A stretch of 57,867 nucleotides of DNA from Podaxis mareebaensis (Eukaryota > Basidiomycota > Agaricomycetes > Agaricales > Agaricaceae). Position 1 is the first letter of the stretch. Each line of letters starts with the position of its first letter. A program made the position numbers and the translations under genes. Shown piece after piece: positions 1 to 12,132 of this stretch. The notes beneath the pieces are model-generated. The model searched no databases and had not been told where the DNA came from. It saw only the letters and a list, made by a program, of their open reading frames with translations. Location of the stretch: positions 1 to 57,867 of the forward strand of contig JAEUWP010000278.1 of NCBI GenBank assembly GCA_018524725.1. Direction: 5' to 3'.

Positions 1-465
1 TATGTTATTTCTGTATGTTTTTTCTGCACTTGGGATTTCCAAGTGCAACTGCCCTTGTAGGTTAATATACATAGGTGTCACCTAGGTCACGTTACCCGAT
101 CACGTGAGTAGCATCATGTGCCCGGACGACGGCTCGGATAATCCGGTAAGAATATCTTGTGTCGGATATTTTTAGCTGATCTCGATCACGACGTCATTGA
201 TCGAATCCCGGATCATTCATATCATACCAAATCGGGAGATCGTCGCCTGTTTCGACAAGTAGTAGGTAGCACAACACCTCGTGGGCGTTGGCCAACATAT
301 CTGGTAAATCGCTATCAAGACTTTCTATCGTTATCAATAGAAAGCAGCGGAACAAGGTAAACAACTGCAAATGCGCCTGATGAGTCTATAAGTAGACGAA
401 ATTCGTGGGGAGAAATCCCAACAAATTGCGCCTGCAGTTCATCAGTGAGCTAACTCACATAGCAA

Positions 466-486
466 CCCCCTAACCCCCCCTAACCC
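466..486. repeat. Telomere-like C-rich stretch
   Basis: Two imperfect copies of the fungal telomere complement (CCCTAA type) stand side by side, written here as C-runs joined by taa. Only two copies are present and the sequence on both sides is not telomeric, so this is at most an interstitial trace or chance. It lies next to a longer repeat block. Confidence 0.3.
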
Positions 487-492
487 AGATAA

Positions 493-749
493 TGGCTAAC
501 ATAGAGCACCTGAAGAGTCTATAAAGACAAAAGTGCTCGCCATCTTTGTACTCATGCTGTTTTTTATTTCACCGCATCCCCAACACCGTTGTGCTCGCCA
601 TCTTTGCACTCACGCTGTTTTTTATTTCACCACGTCGGCTAACATAGAGCATCTGAAGAGTCTATAAGAGATGAAACAGGTTGTGTTGGGAATTCCCCAA
701 CACTGTTGTACTCATGCCGTCTTAGCACTCTCGCTGTTTATTTTCACCA
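493..749. repeat. Degenerate tandem repeat block
   Basis: A phrase containing gtgctcgccatctttg, then a cac-gctgttt-ttatttcacc tail, occurs at about 533-583 and 591-632 and, more decayed, at about 705-749. A second phrase, ggctaacatagagca followed by ctgaagagtctata, occurs near 493 and again near 637, about 144 bp apart. The pattern suggests an old tandem array or the end of a mobile element. No terminal inverted repeats or target-site duplication were found. Confidence 0.7.
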
Positions 750-1046
750 TGTCCCCTCCATACTCTTCTCTTCCCCTGGTGATACCTCTAGCTTGTGAAT
801 AACTTGGCTCTCGAGGATGAGATTGGCTTCATTGTCAAGCCATGCTTCATCCTCCTCTGAAATATGCTCATTTTTTTGCAGAGACTCAGTGAGATGGTTT
901 TTCCATACAGCAATGCTCCATTGAAGTGCTTCAAAACCCTTCATGAGAACGGATAGCTTGATTGACTCAGCAGACATCAGGAGAGAACTAGTGACTTGGC
1001 ACAATGTTTTTCGGCTACAGAGAAATACCATCTTACCCGGAGTCAC
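744..1046 (-). CDS. Hypothetical open fragment, possibly element-derived
   Basis: A 100-codon open frame whose C-terminal half is acidic and helix-like (SEEDEAWLDNEANL). It lies between repeat blocks on both sides. I do not recognise a family. No splice sites clearly extend it, and its 3' end runs into the repeat block at 493-749. It could be an exon of a transposon-associated gene or a decayed host gene. The composition looks more protein-like than the shadow frames nearby, but this is weak evidence. Confidence 0.25.
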   Translation of the reverse strand: MTPGKMVFLCSRKTLCQVTSSLLMSAESIKLSVLMKGFEALQWSIAVWKNHLTESLQKNEHISEEDEAWLDNEANLILESQVIHKLEVSPGEEKSMEGTW

Positions 1047-1089
1047 TCGGCAGGCTCAGTACTGGCGCTTGGCATGAGCATCAACGGGT

Positions 1090-1234
1090 GCTATCAATTT
1101 TTTCTGGCCCAGGAACTATCAGTATTACTTAAGGTAGAATTATCAGTTTTGTGTCAATTTCTCTGCTAACCGAACTCGTCACAGCCAAAACCTATCAGTT
1201 ATGGCAACTATCAGTTATGACAGCTATCAGTTAG
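1090..1234. repeat. Cluster of CTATCAGTTA-like motifs
   Basis: Six copies of a (c/a/t)t-atcagt-like decamer, the best being ctatcagtta, occur within about 145 bp (near 1091, 1115, 1140, 1191, 1208 and 1223). The last three are nearly evenly spaced at 15-16 bp. This could be the subterminal repeat of a mobile element or a protein-binding array. No gene is visible between here and the ubiquilin gene. Confidence 0.55.
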
Positions 1235-1549
1235 GAGGGACTCGACTGTACAACGAAAATTGTTGGGGATGACTAGGTTTGGCAGTGTGGGAACCGCATC
1301 AGAGGGTGTGGGAAGCGCATCAAAACCACGACCAGAACCGGCGTTTCGTTGCCGAACAGAGCCTTAATGTGCTATGCCTAGCTATACTTTTCCATGAAAT
1401 TTTTACCCTTTTACTTTATTTTGTCTACAGCCTGTATGTGATGACAATATTTCCAGGGTCCAAATGCAGATATATAGGCAAAGCGCCAGTTTATATGTGA
1501 TAAAACCATGAAACCACATACATACATATTATAGCCATGCACGCTGTTG

Positions 1550-2891
1550 CTACAATCCACCGCCGTTCAGGATGTACTCAATCGCCGAATGCACATTTCC
1601 TCCTGTCGCCAACAACGCGCGAACATTTTGGGAAGCGTTGGTGAACCCCATGTCTTGGAGTTGCTATGGATAACAGTCAGCTGTCACATCATACATAACG
1701 TGAACGAGGAACCCTGCCTGAAGCTGAACCTGGAACCGTTCCTCCGGCGGCCGTGTATCAGCAGGCGGAGGAGGCGAGCCCATGGCCCCAATAGAACCAC
1801 CAAACAGCATCTGTTGCATCAGCGCGGGATCAAGGCCGAGGGGATTGAAAGGATTGGGAGCCGCATTAGAAACTCCCGTACTGGGAGACGTAGACGATGG
1901 GTTGGAGGCATTCGATGGGGGAGTGGAATTGGTATTCGATGGAGAGGCGGGAGTCTGGCCGGGTACACCAGGTGCGGGGAAGGCCGGTGGGACCGCGAAG
2001 GGATTGATTGTGGAACCATCACCTTGGACTCCCCGCATGAGGGAGGCCATGCGCATGAAGCCTTGCAGTTGTTCTGGGTTTGACCTACGAAAATTGAGGA
2101 ATGAACAGGTGAACAATGGATTGAACGTACATTATCTGCCTAAATTCTTCACTTTGAAAAATCTCTCGGACCTGAGGGCCCATCCCCGCAAGCCGCGGGT
2201 TCATAGCGATGACTTGATCAATGACGGCTGGATTCGACATCGCCTGGGCCATTTGTTGCAGTACCCGCGGATCATTGAGCATGGACGTCATCTAGATAGA
2301 CACTATAAGAGCCTAGTTGCATGGATAGAAGAAGGACGCACCATGTTGGGATCATTGGGGTTGATTCCAAGATCAGCGAAAGGATTGATACCAGCCATGG
2401 CACCAAAACCGAGGTGACTGTTGAGTTGTGTGAGAGGGTCATGGATATTCTGGCCGGTTTGCATGGGGGGTATTTGTGGAGGAGTAGAAGACGACGAAGA
2501 CGGCTGCGGGCGGGCTTGGCCTCTAACCATGTGGACCGTATGTCCGGACTGGATCTTGTATATCGAAAGCTGATCATCATCCTGGGTGGTTGTGAGCAAG
2601 GATATATGAAGACGTGGTTCCAGCGCTTGCCTTGAGGACACGACCTAACGACAGTGAGACGGAGAGCCCGGCATATATTATGGCAACACACCTGAGTAGA
2701 TCAAGCGCTGACGTTCAGCCTCGACGTTCGACTTGGCTGCAATGGCGTGCTTGAGGTCGATGACGGTCTTGTCCGTTGTTATTGAAATCTGTAGTTTGAG
2801 CTCATTCGGACCTAAAAGTTGTTGAGTAGGAGAGCGGGAGAGGGGTTGCAAACTTACCTTTGATGTTGATTTGGATTTCGTTGTCGGCCAT
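1550..2891 (-). CDS. DSK2: Ubiquilin / DSK2 UBL-UBA proteasome shuttle factor
   Basis: Carries ubiquitylated clients to the proteasome. Seven exons (2858-2891, 2692-2811, 2631-2644, 2342-2581, 2131-2291, 1718-2084, 1550-1663) give 349 residues. An N-terminal ubiquitin-like domain starts MADNEIQINIKG and includes GRVLKDDDQLSIYKIQSG. Central STI1-type segments contain NDPRVLQQMAQAMSNP and NPRLAG. A Pro/Ser/Thr-rich linker follows, then a C-terminal UBA domain with LQQLQDMGF and NVRALLATGG. Order and length are normal for the family. Exon 3 is only 14 nt and supplies the GRVLK turn of the UBL domain. Introns 3 (2582-2630, AAG|GCAAGC) and 6 (1664-1717, CAG|GCAGGG) use GC instead of GT at the donor; GT alternatives shorten or break conserved domains. 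The start is set by the canonical UBL N terminus. Confidence 0.93.
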
Positions 2892-3082
2892 GGTGGTGGG
2901 GGTTATGGTGAGAGGGGTGACTACGGGCCACGGCTATGATAACATATCACGTAATCAGGGCATGTGATCGAGACCATCCTATAATTCATGCAGCGGTGAG
3001 CCTCTCCTTGCCAAGATTACACGGCTAGGACAACGATGCCGATGAGAAAATAAATCCCCTATATATCTCGCTACTCTCCATA

Positions 3083-4082
3083 TTATGGGTCTAGCCCGCT
3101 GCGCAGATCGTCCCATGTCCCCAACTCAAAAATCGCCGGTAGCCCCTCCCAAAATTTCTGTCTTGCCTCGCGATGCCGTCTTTCGAAATCGCGCTGGCAG
3201 GTAGGACAGACCTTGAGATCGCTCCAACTATTGTACTTCTCCAATGGATGCGGATTCATCCTCAGCCTCTCGCTGTCCCTCCATACAACGACGGGTGGTC
3301 GTGGACTGCAACCGACCGTGCACTGATCCGAACGCAACTCGAATTCAAAGAGGAATGCGTGGGTCAATGTCTTCTGTGCATGCCAAAGCCTGTCTTTTCC
3401 AGCCAGACACAGTGCCCTGTCCCTCCACGACAGCTTTGATTCGTTGAGCAAGTCCTTGGTGGACACGTGCGTCGAAATGTAATAGGCCCAGGGCAGGATT
3501 TGTGGGACGCTGGCCATGTGTGCCAGATTAATTGCGTCCACGAGGGCTGCAGTTTTGTAGCGGTATTCCGACTTCATGATGCTATCGCAGCCTGTGAGCG
3601 TCGTTGGGAATTTTTCGAGTAGAACATCTACACATTTCTTCTTGATTTTCAGCATCTCGTACTTGGAACTTATACGAAGAATGCCGGCTATGAACCGGAT
3701 GAGCGAATCGATGTCGTTATCTTTCTCGAGTTGATCGAAGTAGCTAGGGTGTCTTTGAGGATCTCACACAATCTAGATTCGATTTGTTGACGCACAAAGG
3801 ATCGTATAACGTTCCCAAGAACTCTTCCACATCCTTGGAAGAATCTCCCGCTAGTTGTACAGATGGACATCCGTCTACCATCGGTGTGTCGTCTGGTTGG
3901 ATCAGAGAGAACATCGACCTGAACACTTCGGACTGCCGGCTCAAGACGGATTGATGAACGCGAAAGAGTGTGCATTCTACATCCAAGATAATCGACCCAT
4001 CCTCAAAATAAAACTTCGGATGCCGAGAGAAGGACTCGACAGTTCTTGGAGGGTGTGACTCAACGTCATTAGTTTTGGACAT
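3083..4082 (-). CDS. BTB/POZ domain protein (tandem copy 1)
   Basis: Two exons (3796-4082 and 3083-3743; intron 52 nt, donor GTGCGT) encode 315 residues. The N-terminal BTB/POZ fold is clear: HPKFYFEDGSIILDVE, then LFRVHQSVLSRQSEVF, MFSL, and the YDP turn just before the intron. A helical C-terminal region follows (DSLIRFIAGILRISSKYE) with a CPTC pair near the end. BTB proteins of this agaricomycete type are often annotated as substrate adaptors for cullin-3 ligases or as transcription cofactors; the actual partner is unknown. It shares intron position, phase and layout with the next gene upstream, so the two are tandem duplicates that have diverged strongly. Confidence 0.85.
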
Positions 4083-4190
4083 GGTGGTTTAAGGCAAGAG
4101 TCAGTGTGCTATTACGACTTTACCACGGTCCGAGGGGCAAGAGAGCAAGGACAGAATAGGTATAACAAGGTAAATGACGATCAACCGCTT

Positions 4191-5303
4191 TTATACAGGA
4201 AACGAGGGTCTGCTTGACTTAGGTTTCACCTTCGGGCTACCATCCGTCATCCCTTGTTGCCTCCGTAGCTGCTCCCACGTTCCCAGCTCGAACATCTCTG
4301 GCAAGCGCTCCCAAACTTCCTCACGACCCTTCTGATGCAGTGATTGACAATGCGCCACACACACATTGCACACGTTAAGCCGGCTCCATGTCGTGTACCT
4401 CCGAAGAGGGTTCGGAGATTTTGCAGCGTCGAGGAGATGCCATTCCGCATGGGGACCTCGGGCATCCGCACACAAGTACGACTCGCACGTCGGCGCGCGT
4501 TGGAACAGGAGGAGAAACGAATACGAGAGGGTCATTTCTGCCCACCGCAGCCTCTCTCTCCCGATAAGACAAACAGTCTTATCCTTCCAGGAGATGTCAT
4601 GCGTACGTTGTTGAAGGAGCCGTCTCGGGCTCATTCGAGCTATGCAATAATAGACATAGGGGAGAATTTCCAGCACGTTGTTCTCCTGAGCGAGGACTGC
4701 AGCTCGCATGACCGAGTCAGAATCATACTTTTCGGGCGGATCTCTGTTGGCTTTTGCGACGTAATCATTGAAAGTGGTTGGAAACTTGGAGGATAGGAGG
4801 GTAATGCACCGTTGACGGAATGAGCGAATGAGGTATTTGGTGCTGAGGCGAAGGATTCCACCCACGAATGTGAGTACATGACCGACGTCTGCGTCCGAGG
4901 GTAAATCGTCAAAGTAGCTACGAATCAATAAACGTCAGCACACTGAGATCGAGGGAGAGAAGACGAACGATGGGTCATAGATAGCGCTGAGTAAACTGAC
5001 AAAATCCTCCTTCGCGTCATGCAGCAGGACTACCCGACACCCGTCCACCATCTCCTCTTCTTCAGCTGTTGGCTGCGGCAGGCTGAACAAATCGTCGAAT
5101 ACTTCGGAATGCTTCGCCAGTATCGTTTGATGCACTCTGAACAGGGTTTTATCAACACAAAGTACAACGGAGCCATCATGGAACCAGAAATCAGGATGTT
5201 GAGTGGCCATTAGCTTCCAACTTGTGGTAGTTGGTGGTTGCCCAGAGAGACTGTTATCTGACGAGGAAAGGTCAAGGCTGCGGTTCGGCGATGTGTGGGA
5301 CAT
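4191..5303 (-). CDS. BTB/POZ domain protein (tandem copy 2)
   Basis: Two exons (4969-5303 and 4191-4917; 51-nt intron, donor GTTCGT) encode 353 residues. The BTB domain contains HPDFWFHDGSVVLCVD, LFRVHQTILAKHSEVFDDLF and an acidic insert before MVDGC. The second exon opens with the same Y-F-D motif as its neighbour (SYFDDLP against FYFDQLE) and carries GILRLSTKY and a CNVC pair. Only 108 nt separate its stop from the start of copy 1 on the same strand. Function is inferred only from the fold: protein-protein interaction, probably an adaptor. Confidence 0.86.
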
Positions 5304-6512
5304 GGCGGGCGTGATGAAAGTGCTGAGAAGAAAGGGAGGAATCAGGATGTGGCGGTCGTATCTACGCCATGAGGCTGAATGTCACAAAAAGGTCGAGGAG
5401 GTCTTCGATTAGCCACTGCCACGCAAGCTTGCATAACATAACAGAGATCGGTATCTTACCTACTACACCACTAATTCCTCGTCCAAGTGCTCATAATCCC
5501 AGACTTTCCGAGCCTGGAGCAACTGGTCAGTCACAGCCTGCCGGCTATCAAATCCGACGCACCCGTTTATAGTCAGTGCACCCATTCCTTCACATCCGGC
5601 CCGACGCACCCCGAGGCACATTCACAAGGTGTACGAATGCCCAAAGTCGGCATTTTCAAGAACTTCATCATCAATGGTGCACTAATTGCGAACAGTTTAA
5701 AACACAAGCGATTGGAGGGGATTTGATGGAGCAGCTGTGCATAGTGTGACTGCAGAGGAACATGAGCCAACAAGGATTATTGTTGCAGGGGATGACGCAC
5801 AGTCAAGATCTTTCCGAAAGGAAGAGTTGCCAACACCCTACGCGTTACTCACCCCTGTGTATTTTGTATGTCCTGGTTTCGAGGGGTATTCATATCCTAG
5901 CAATGAAGCGCCATAGGATAAGACGTGACTACGTACGAGAAGTCAAGTGACCGAACGTCCACGAGACAAGGGAGGTCATTCTCTGGAGGCGGTGATATAG
6001 CGGTGGCAGTTGGTAGTTCTTACACGAGTTAGGACTGAAACGGTGTGATGGAGAGGGACTGCGTGCTAGCTTCAAGCATTTGGCGGATTTGAGGGATCAG
6101 CCCTCCGTGAGGGTGGTTTTATTCCAGGCGCTGTGGAGGCGATAGCCACACTTATTCATGTCCTCTCTTACCGACTAATCGAATAGCATCCGCATATCCA
6201 CTGTCTGTGGTAATGAACGGACAACGGCCTGCGGTTAGAGTTGGACCACCGATCTTAGGTTACGCCAAATTCGTACTTTGGATTTGGAAATTCTTACCGA
6301 TTGACGAAAATGTCAGCGCGCGGACTTCGGAAATGCAACGACTTCAGCATAAAATCTCAAGTAAACATTACCAAGGAATAACTATCACAGCTAATAACAA
6401 CACAGCAACACGACATATGTACGAGATCCACTGCACACTTGAGCAAGCATAAGATAAAAGTACAGGCTACGAACGACATGATGAAGAACAACCGAGTACT
6501 GAACCGCAATGC
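5304..6512. other. Intergenic, no gene recognised
   Basis: About 1.2 kb between the BTB pair and the proline-rich gene. Short open frames exist on both strands, but none shows a recognisable motif or a consistent exon chain. I see nothing beyond the likely promoter of the BTB gene at its left end. Confidence 0.5.
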
Positions 6513-8113
6513 CTATTGCGCAGGAGTAACCTTTCCCGCTTTCGGCTTCTTCCTGAACGTCAGCTTGCCGAACCAAGACTGACGCTTCTTTTTTCCTTCT
6601 CCAGCGGCTAATGCTGCTGGCACATCCGCTAATAGAGAACCAAGAGGGGGGAGAGCTGGAACTGGGGGAGAAGTAGGTGCATTTAACGATGGTGTTGTAA
6701 GCGGGCTTGGAACGGAAGCTGGAACTGGGGGGAAAGTAGGCGTATTTAACGGTGGAGTTGTAAGGGGACACGGTAGCATGGGAGCAGTATTAGGAGATGG
6801 CCCCGACCCTGATACGTGCTGGGTACTTGATGGTGCTGGTTTAGGGGATGGAGTAGGCGCCGCACTGGTCGGCGATGTAGGAGGATTTGACGCAGTCGTC
6901 AATGTATTCGTGGGGACGACTGCAGCATTTGCGGTTGGAGTAGCTGCGGATACGACGGTAGTGAGCCGTGCTAGTGTAGGGTCTTGGAGGCCATCCCCAT
7001 CATCACTTGAATCGCTTGACGAGCCGCTTGATGTCGAGGAGGCTGTGGAAGGACGGTGGGATCTCCCATTGGAAGACGTAGGCTTCGTTGCTGGATTGGG
7101 TGTTGGCCGAACTCCAGGAACAGGTTGCGGAGAAGGAGTATTTTGCGGAGGGCTACTCTGAGTCCCATGACTGGGGGATTGGACACCCTCATTGGGAGGG
7201 GGCTGGGGTGGTGTGGGGACTGAACTGCTGGGAGACGGGGCCAGCTGGGAGAGACGCTGTTGTTGGGCCATAAACGCGGCAAATCCAGGCAGGTCAGGAC
7301 CTTGGCCAGCAAAGACAGGCGAAGGGGCAGAGAATGCCGCAAACATGGGAAGGGGTATAGGGACCTGGCCTTGAGGGAAACTTGGGAGGCCGGTTGGCGG
7401 AGAGTGCCCCTGGGGACGTTGTGGGGGTGCGGGCGCCCAGGCAGGAAACGGAGGATAAGGAATCGGTGGAGGGACTGGTGGTCGATGTTGCGTGCCATGA
7501 GGGAGTGGCTGCTGTTGAGGGAGGGCGGAGGGCCGTTGCAGGCCAGGTGAAGTATTGGAGGCGGCCGCTCGGATTGCTTCATCAGGAAGTAAGTTCCTGA
7601 TATCGTTCGAGTTATCGTGCGGTCGATTCGTGATTTGTGGAAGATTTGAATTGCCGGGTCTTTGCGGTTGGGGGCCTGTTAAATGCAAATTTGCATACGC
7701 CAAGGCGAGAAGGTGCATCTGGTACTGCTCATTGTTGACCGGTGGAGGTGCATAACCTTGGGGGAGTGCGCTTCCGTCTTCAAGATCAATCAATTTCCCG
7801 CAAACGAGATATTCAGTGGCGAAACGCCTACCAGCGTAATTCTGTCCATCTACTCTGTGTGTAGCTTGCATATTTGTGTTGCTGGAATGGAGGTCTGCTC
7901 CTTTATCGGTGTTGGAAATGGCGTGTATAGGACGTAACACTTACTGAAGGTGCGATTGTCCCGCCGGGAAAAGTCTGGGGAATAATTCAGTGTATTCCCC
8001 TCTCCATCTACTTTGACGGATTGGTCGTATCGGTGATTGTTCTGGTCCCCCTTCACGTCATAAAAGTTTCCTCCATTGATCTCAAAATCGGTTGCTCCTT
8101 GGAAGAAGGGCAT
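6513..8113 (-). CDS. Proline-rich protein with N-terminal FFxGAxxFxIxGG module
   Basis: Two exons (7945-8113 and 6513-7864; 80-nt intron, phase 1) give 506 residues. Residues 1-30 form a short module beginning MPFFQGATDFEINGG and ending with a V-x-GD and an HRYD segment. The rest is mostly disordered Pro/Ser/Thr/Gln sequence, including an imperfect duplication of a PLTTPxLNxPTxPPVPA unit (about 63 bp apart near 6620-6780). The tail is strongly basic (KKKRQSWFGKLTFRKKPKAGK), which could bind a membrane surface or nucleic acid. I do not recognise the whole protein. The same module starts the genes at 19779 and 50132 and lies inside the NACHT protein at 45436. A scaffold or signalling role is inference. 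Confidence 0.75.
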
Positions 8114-10713
8114 ATCTCGAGAAGGAGGGACTCAGGACAAGGAGGGTAGGCGGACAAGTAGTGGAAGAAGAGAGGAAGGTGGGAACGGCAACGGGTTTAT
8201 GTGCGGCACCAATAATGGTAGATTAAATCCAGGGTTGTTAGGAGGCTATGTAAAGGCTGGTTGTTATTGGTCAAGGGTTAGACGCCGTCACGAACGAGAT
8301 CCCACCGGCGGTTACAGAATATGTGAGGAAGAGTTTTTTGGGCCGAAGTTTAACGGTAGGAAACTGGTTACCTCGCCGAATATCATATTTCAATCCATCA
8401 GAAAGCAAGACATAGAGCGAACGATGATACTTAAGTTTCTCATGACTACGAGAAATTGGCGCGCATCATGCGGCAAGATCCGCTCATTGTCCCAAACTAA
8501 CTGCACCAGGATACAACGTGTCTTTTCCATCATGTGCTACAGATCAACATCTGTCTTGGTATGTGAGGCATCGGTGACGTGTGAGTCCCGGTGAGAAGCG
8601 ATGTAGCAACACTTCCTCACGCACACGCATAATGAACGACAGGCAACTTTGAAGCCTCGCCCTGCGTTGGAACTCGCGGATGCACTGGATCCTTTGAAAT
8701 ATGTCGCATGTGAAGTCGTTAAATGGTGTTTCCTATCCTCAAGAGTTAAAACATGTCGAGCCGTATTGAACTGTCTTTATTCGATCCCAGGTCCAATAGT
8801 GGATGGTTGTAATTTACTTGCTCTAAACAATCTCCTCGATTCGCGTTTGCAATAATCATCCGTTCAAAAATCCGATTCTAGTGTAGCTTGAGATTGACAC
8901 TGCATTCAGATCCTTTACACAGATTCCAGTTCAAGTTGATGTCACGTTCCGGTGCCTAGGACCGGAGGAAGCGCTGGTCATTGTGGCGGTGGCTGCAGTA
9001 CGGCGGATGGTAGTGCGAGTGTTGTGCATTTTGCCGTGCCTTATGAGCTCATACATTGACAGTTATCTCGGAATACTCGGCGCTCATAAGTCCTTGAGCG
9101 TGTCTTAACATGGCTTTCGAGAGGTAGGACATTTCAATCCTCTCAAGGGAAAGAAGAACCACTCTTGCTTCACCTGTTTGGCTACTAAAGCATCACAGCT
9201 CTAACGAAAATGACAATTCCCCTTTCTAAGGCATACATTAAGTAGTATTTGCTCTGACTTTTCTACTCTGTTGCGTACTTGAAACCTTTAATTCACAGTT
9301 TTCACTCGAATCCAAGACCTTTCAACCTATGCGGGATGTAGGTTGCTGCTACTCAGTCTCAACGTTAGCGACGGCTTGATTCTACAGAAGCTCACTCGTA
9401 TGTGTAGAGCCCTCCTCAGGTCAATAGTCGCGTGAGTGTTAACAAATCGAGTAGTAGCGTAGTGATCCAGAGAGGAAGACAACCTTCCAGGGTGACATTG
9501 TGGACGCCTATACTGTCTCACTGCTCAAGAACAGCGAGAATAAACCCAGGAGACATACCAGGAGAGCAGTGAAATTGTGCGAAAGGAAGTTAAATCGTCC
9601 ACACTCATAGCCTTCATGGGTGAAGAGAATAAACATAGGGCTGAGACAACGTACAGGAAAACAAAGGGTGAACTGGCGATTCCTTCACAACAGGACATCC
9701 CAGGATATTTTATCATTGATCGACGTTTATATAACCCTCGTAATGGATTTACGGGAGCCCGGGGACCGCCCATACCTCAAAGGTCACGGAAACTTTGCTC
9801 AGCAGTAGGTATCCCTCGAGCAGTATCCCGTGCAAGGGACAGGAGAGTTCAACCACTCGAATACCCGATTGGTTTTGTATTGGTATCGATTGAGCGGCCA
9901 ATTCTCGACCTGGCCACATTGATTCCTGAAGTCGGTAGTGGTCCAGCAGGATATGGGCAACAGAGTCGCTGTGCATGCAAGTTCATGTGCCAAAGACGCA
10001 CTCAGACTGTGACACTAGCTTATTTCTGTTCTTCGCAACTTTTTTCATAGAAGTGCTCAAGTAATTACACTCTGGGGTAAAATATTATCGGCATAAGGCG
10101 ATCATGAGAGTCGAATACCTAGCGGAAGTCCCAGTGAGTGGAGGCCGCTCCCCAAGTCATGATAGCACGACAGCGGAACTACATAGCAATCTCGGATCTA
10201 GCACCTACTGCCACCCTTTAGCTTGCGTGATAGACGGCTGGAGAAGCACTGGTGAACAGCATCAAAGCATTGCATTCGCACAGCCTGTGACCCACGTGTT
10301 TCTACACTACGCGTATGTACGCGTGGCAAGAACAACCCGACCGGACTTTCGTGGGACCATGACCGAGAAAAGCTTTGATTCCAGCCCAAAAGGGATATAT
10401 ATAAGATATGTGAATTATTAAGCATTCGCCCGATGAATTGGCGAGAACAACGAATACAAGATATAAGGGTATAAGACAACCAAGAATAGAGGACCATACC
10501 TTCCCTCGGCTCAGCATATACAGTGGCTATGTCACGTGATGGCTGGAAAGAGCGAACAACCCAATGGGTCAGAGAATACAAAAGTGAACGTGGCAAATTA
10601 GTGAGTGAGAGCGTGAATCATTGCAACTGAAGGTTTGAGTCGAGTGAGGTATCCAAGAGAGTCGCCGTTTTGGCTTGCCGAATAATCTGATTTGATCAGC
10701 TGATCAATCAAGG
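8114..10713. other. Long intergenic region, no gene recognised
   Basis: About 2.6 kb with open frames below 160 codons on both strands (for example 9577-10050 plus and 10198-10596 minus). I could not chain any of them into a spliced gene or find a motif. Base composition is ordinary. It may hold decayed genes, a noncoding transcript or regulatory DNA. Confidence 0.45.
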
Positions 10714-12132
10714 TCAGTGCGGCCGACTGCTGACCGACTCGTATTTGACGTGGCCGTGAACCGTCGTCGCTAGGTGTGACCCTGGCAGGAGAGGTGACGC
10801 TGATGCAGACAAGTTCAAATTCGACCGCGAGCGTGAAAGTATGTCGGATGCAACGTCATTACCATACTGCTCAGCCAGTTGCCTGTCACGTTGTCAATGA
10901 GCAAAGGATGGACAAGAAGGGTACAGTGAGAGGCGCACTGGGCATAGTTATCCATGATAACGGCCATGCTGTTCATACTCAAACGATAGGCCTTGGGCAT
11001 CATACCCTTCCCGAAGCGGTAGGTGACATGATTGGAGCACAGAAGAGCAGCAACCATGATAGCAATGTGCAAGGGAACAAGCGAGAAGACGACAGTGTAC
11101 CACCTCTCCAACACCATTCGCTCATACACCATGTAGGGAAGCTTGCACCCAGGAAGGATACTGCGTGAATAGCAAGTCTGGGAAACTGTGGCCTCGACAA
11201 ATGGGCTAAAGTACCCGCAACACTTGAGTTGGTTTTGGATTCGCAACCGACCCTCGGCACCAAGATTCCTGGACCACTGAGAGTTGATCTTACCCTCGAG
11301 GTTGAAAGTACGCTTCTTGTAAGCGATATAGCCAGGCGTGACGAGGAAAGCGAAAGTGATCCAGAGAAGGAAGGTGTACCAGGCGAGGAAGGCGCGATTG
11401 TTGAGGAGGATACCTGCCCAACCGACAAGGGAGGTAAAAACACCAAGACATGCAGCAATGGTGGATAAGGCAAGTTCTGTATGGTTCCCGACACGGACGA
11501 TGTCGGCGTGTGTCCAGACATTGAACCAGGTGAGAAGGCAGAAGATAAGAGCGGTGAGGGAATAGATGGTTAGCTGGAGGAGCATGAGAAGGTGAATAGG
11601 AGACGACGTGGAGAGCAGAGAGGAAACATACGAGGATGTTAGCAAAGAAGAGAATCCATTTGAACCTGGTCCAGCGCATTCTTCTACCTGTCGTGCGATC
11701 CTTGGCACCAAACCAACCGCTCTGAACGCCGTCGTAGTCTTCATCGTTGGCGCTTGGCATCCGGGCTTCGCCACTGCGGAAGGCCTCGACACCACCTCCA
11801 AGCTTTGGGACACCGAGGCCGGCTGGAGCACCCTTGCGCTTGCGAGGACCACCAGGTGAGAGCATAGCGTCGGAAAACTTGGAAGGAATGTAATTGACGG
11901 AGAGGGAGACGCTGCTAGCATCCGTTGCCGGGCGCATACCGGGCGCAAGGCCAGCGAATACAGCGTTGTTGAGCGTCGGGAGGCCGTTGGAATGAGCGAA
12001 ATCCGAGGAGGAGGAGGTCATGTCGGCGAGGATGTGGCGGGTAGAGCCCGCCTGGGAGTAGGCCGAGTTGGCATGGGATATGATAGAGGCGCGGCGGGAC
12101 GATTGGCTGTCGTGCTCTGCATGAAGGCGCAT
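10714..12132 (-). CDS. Tetraspanin family membrane protein
   Basis: Three exons (11632-12132, 10939-11573, 10714-10882) encode 434 residues. A cytosolic Ser/Gly-rich N-terminal region of about 165 residues precedes four membrane segments: WILFFANILLTIYSLTALIF, a second around LSTIAACLGVFTSLVGWAG, a third around FLAWYTFLLWITFAFLVTPG, and a fourth around SLVPLHIAIMVAALLC. The loop between segments 3 and 4 carries the diagnostic CCG motif (QLKCCGYF) and two further cysteines, as in tetraspanins. The last exon adds a soluble tail with QLAEQYGNDVASDIL. Fungal tetraspanins organise membrane microdomains and are linked to polarised growth and infection-structure penetration. The start at 12132 has a good context (AACATG), but an upstream mini-exon beginning MDHGS is possible. 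Confidence 0.85.

Noticed and set aside
1547..2417. Long plus-strand frames over the ubiquilin gene
   Set aside because: They lie opposite the DSK2 exons, cross its introns and show low-complexity reverse-strand composition.
9577..10050. 157-codon plus-strand frame in the long intergenic region
   Set aside because: No motif, no splice partners and a competing open frame on the other strand of similar quality.
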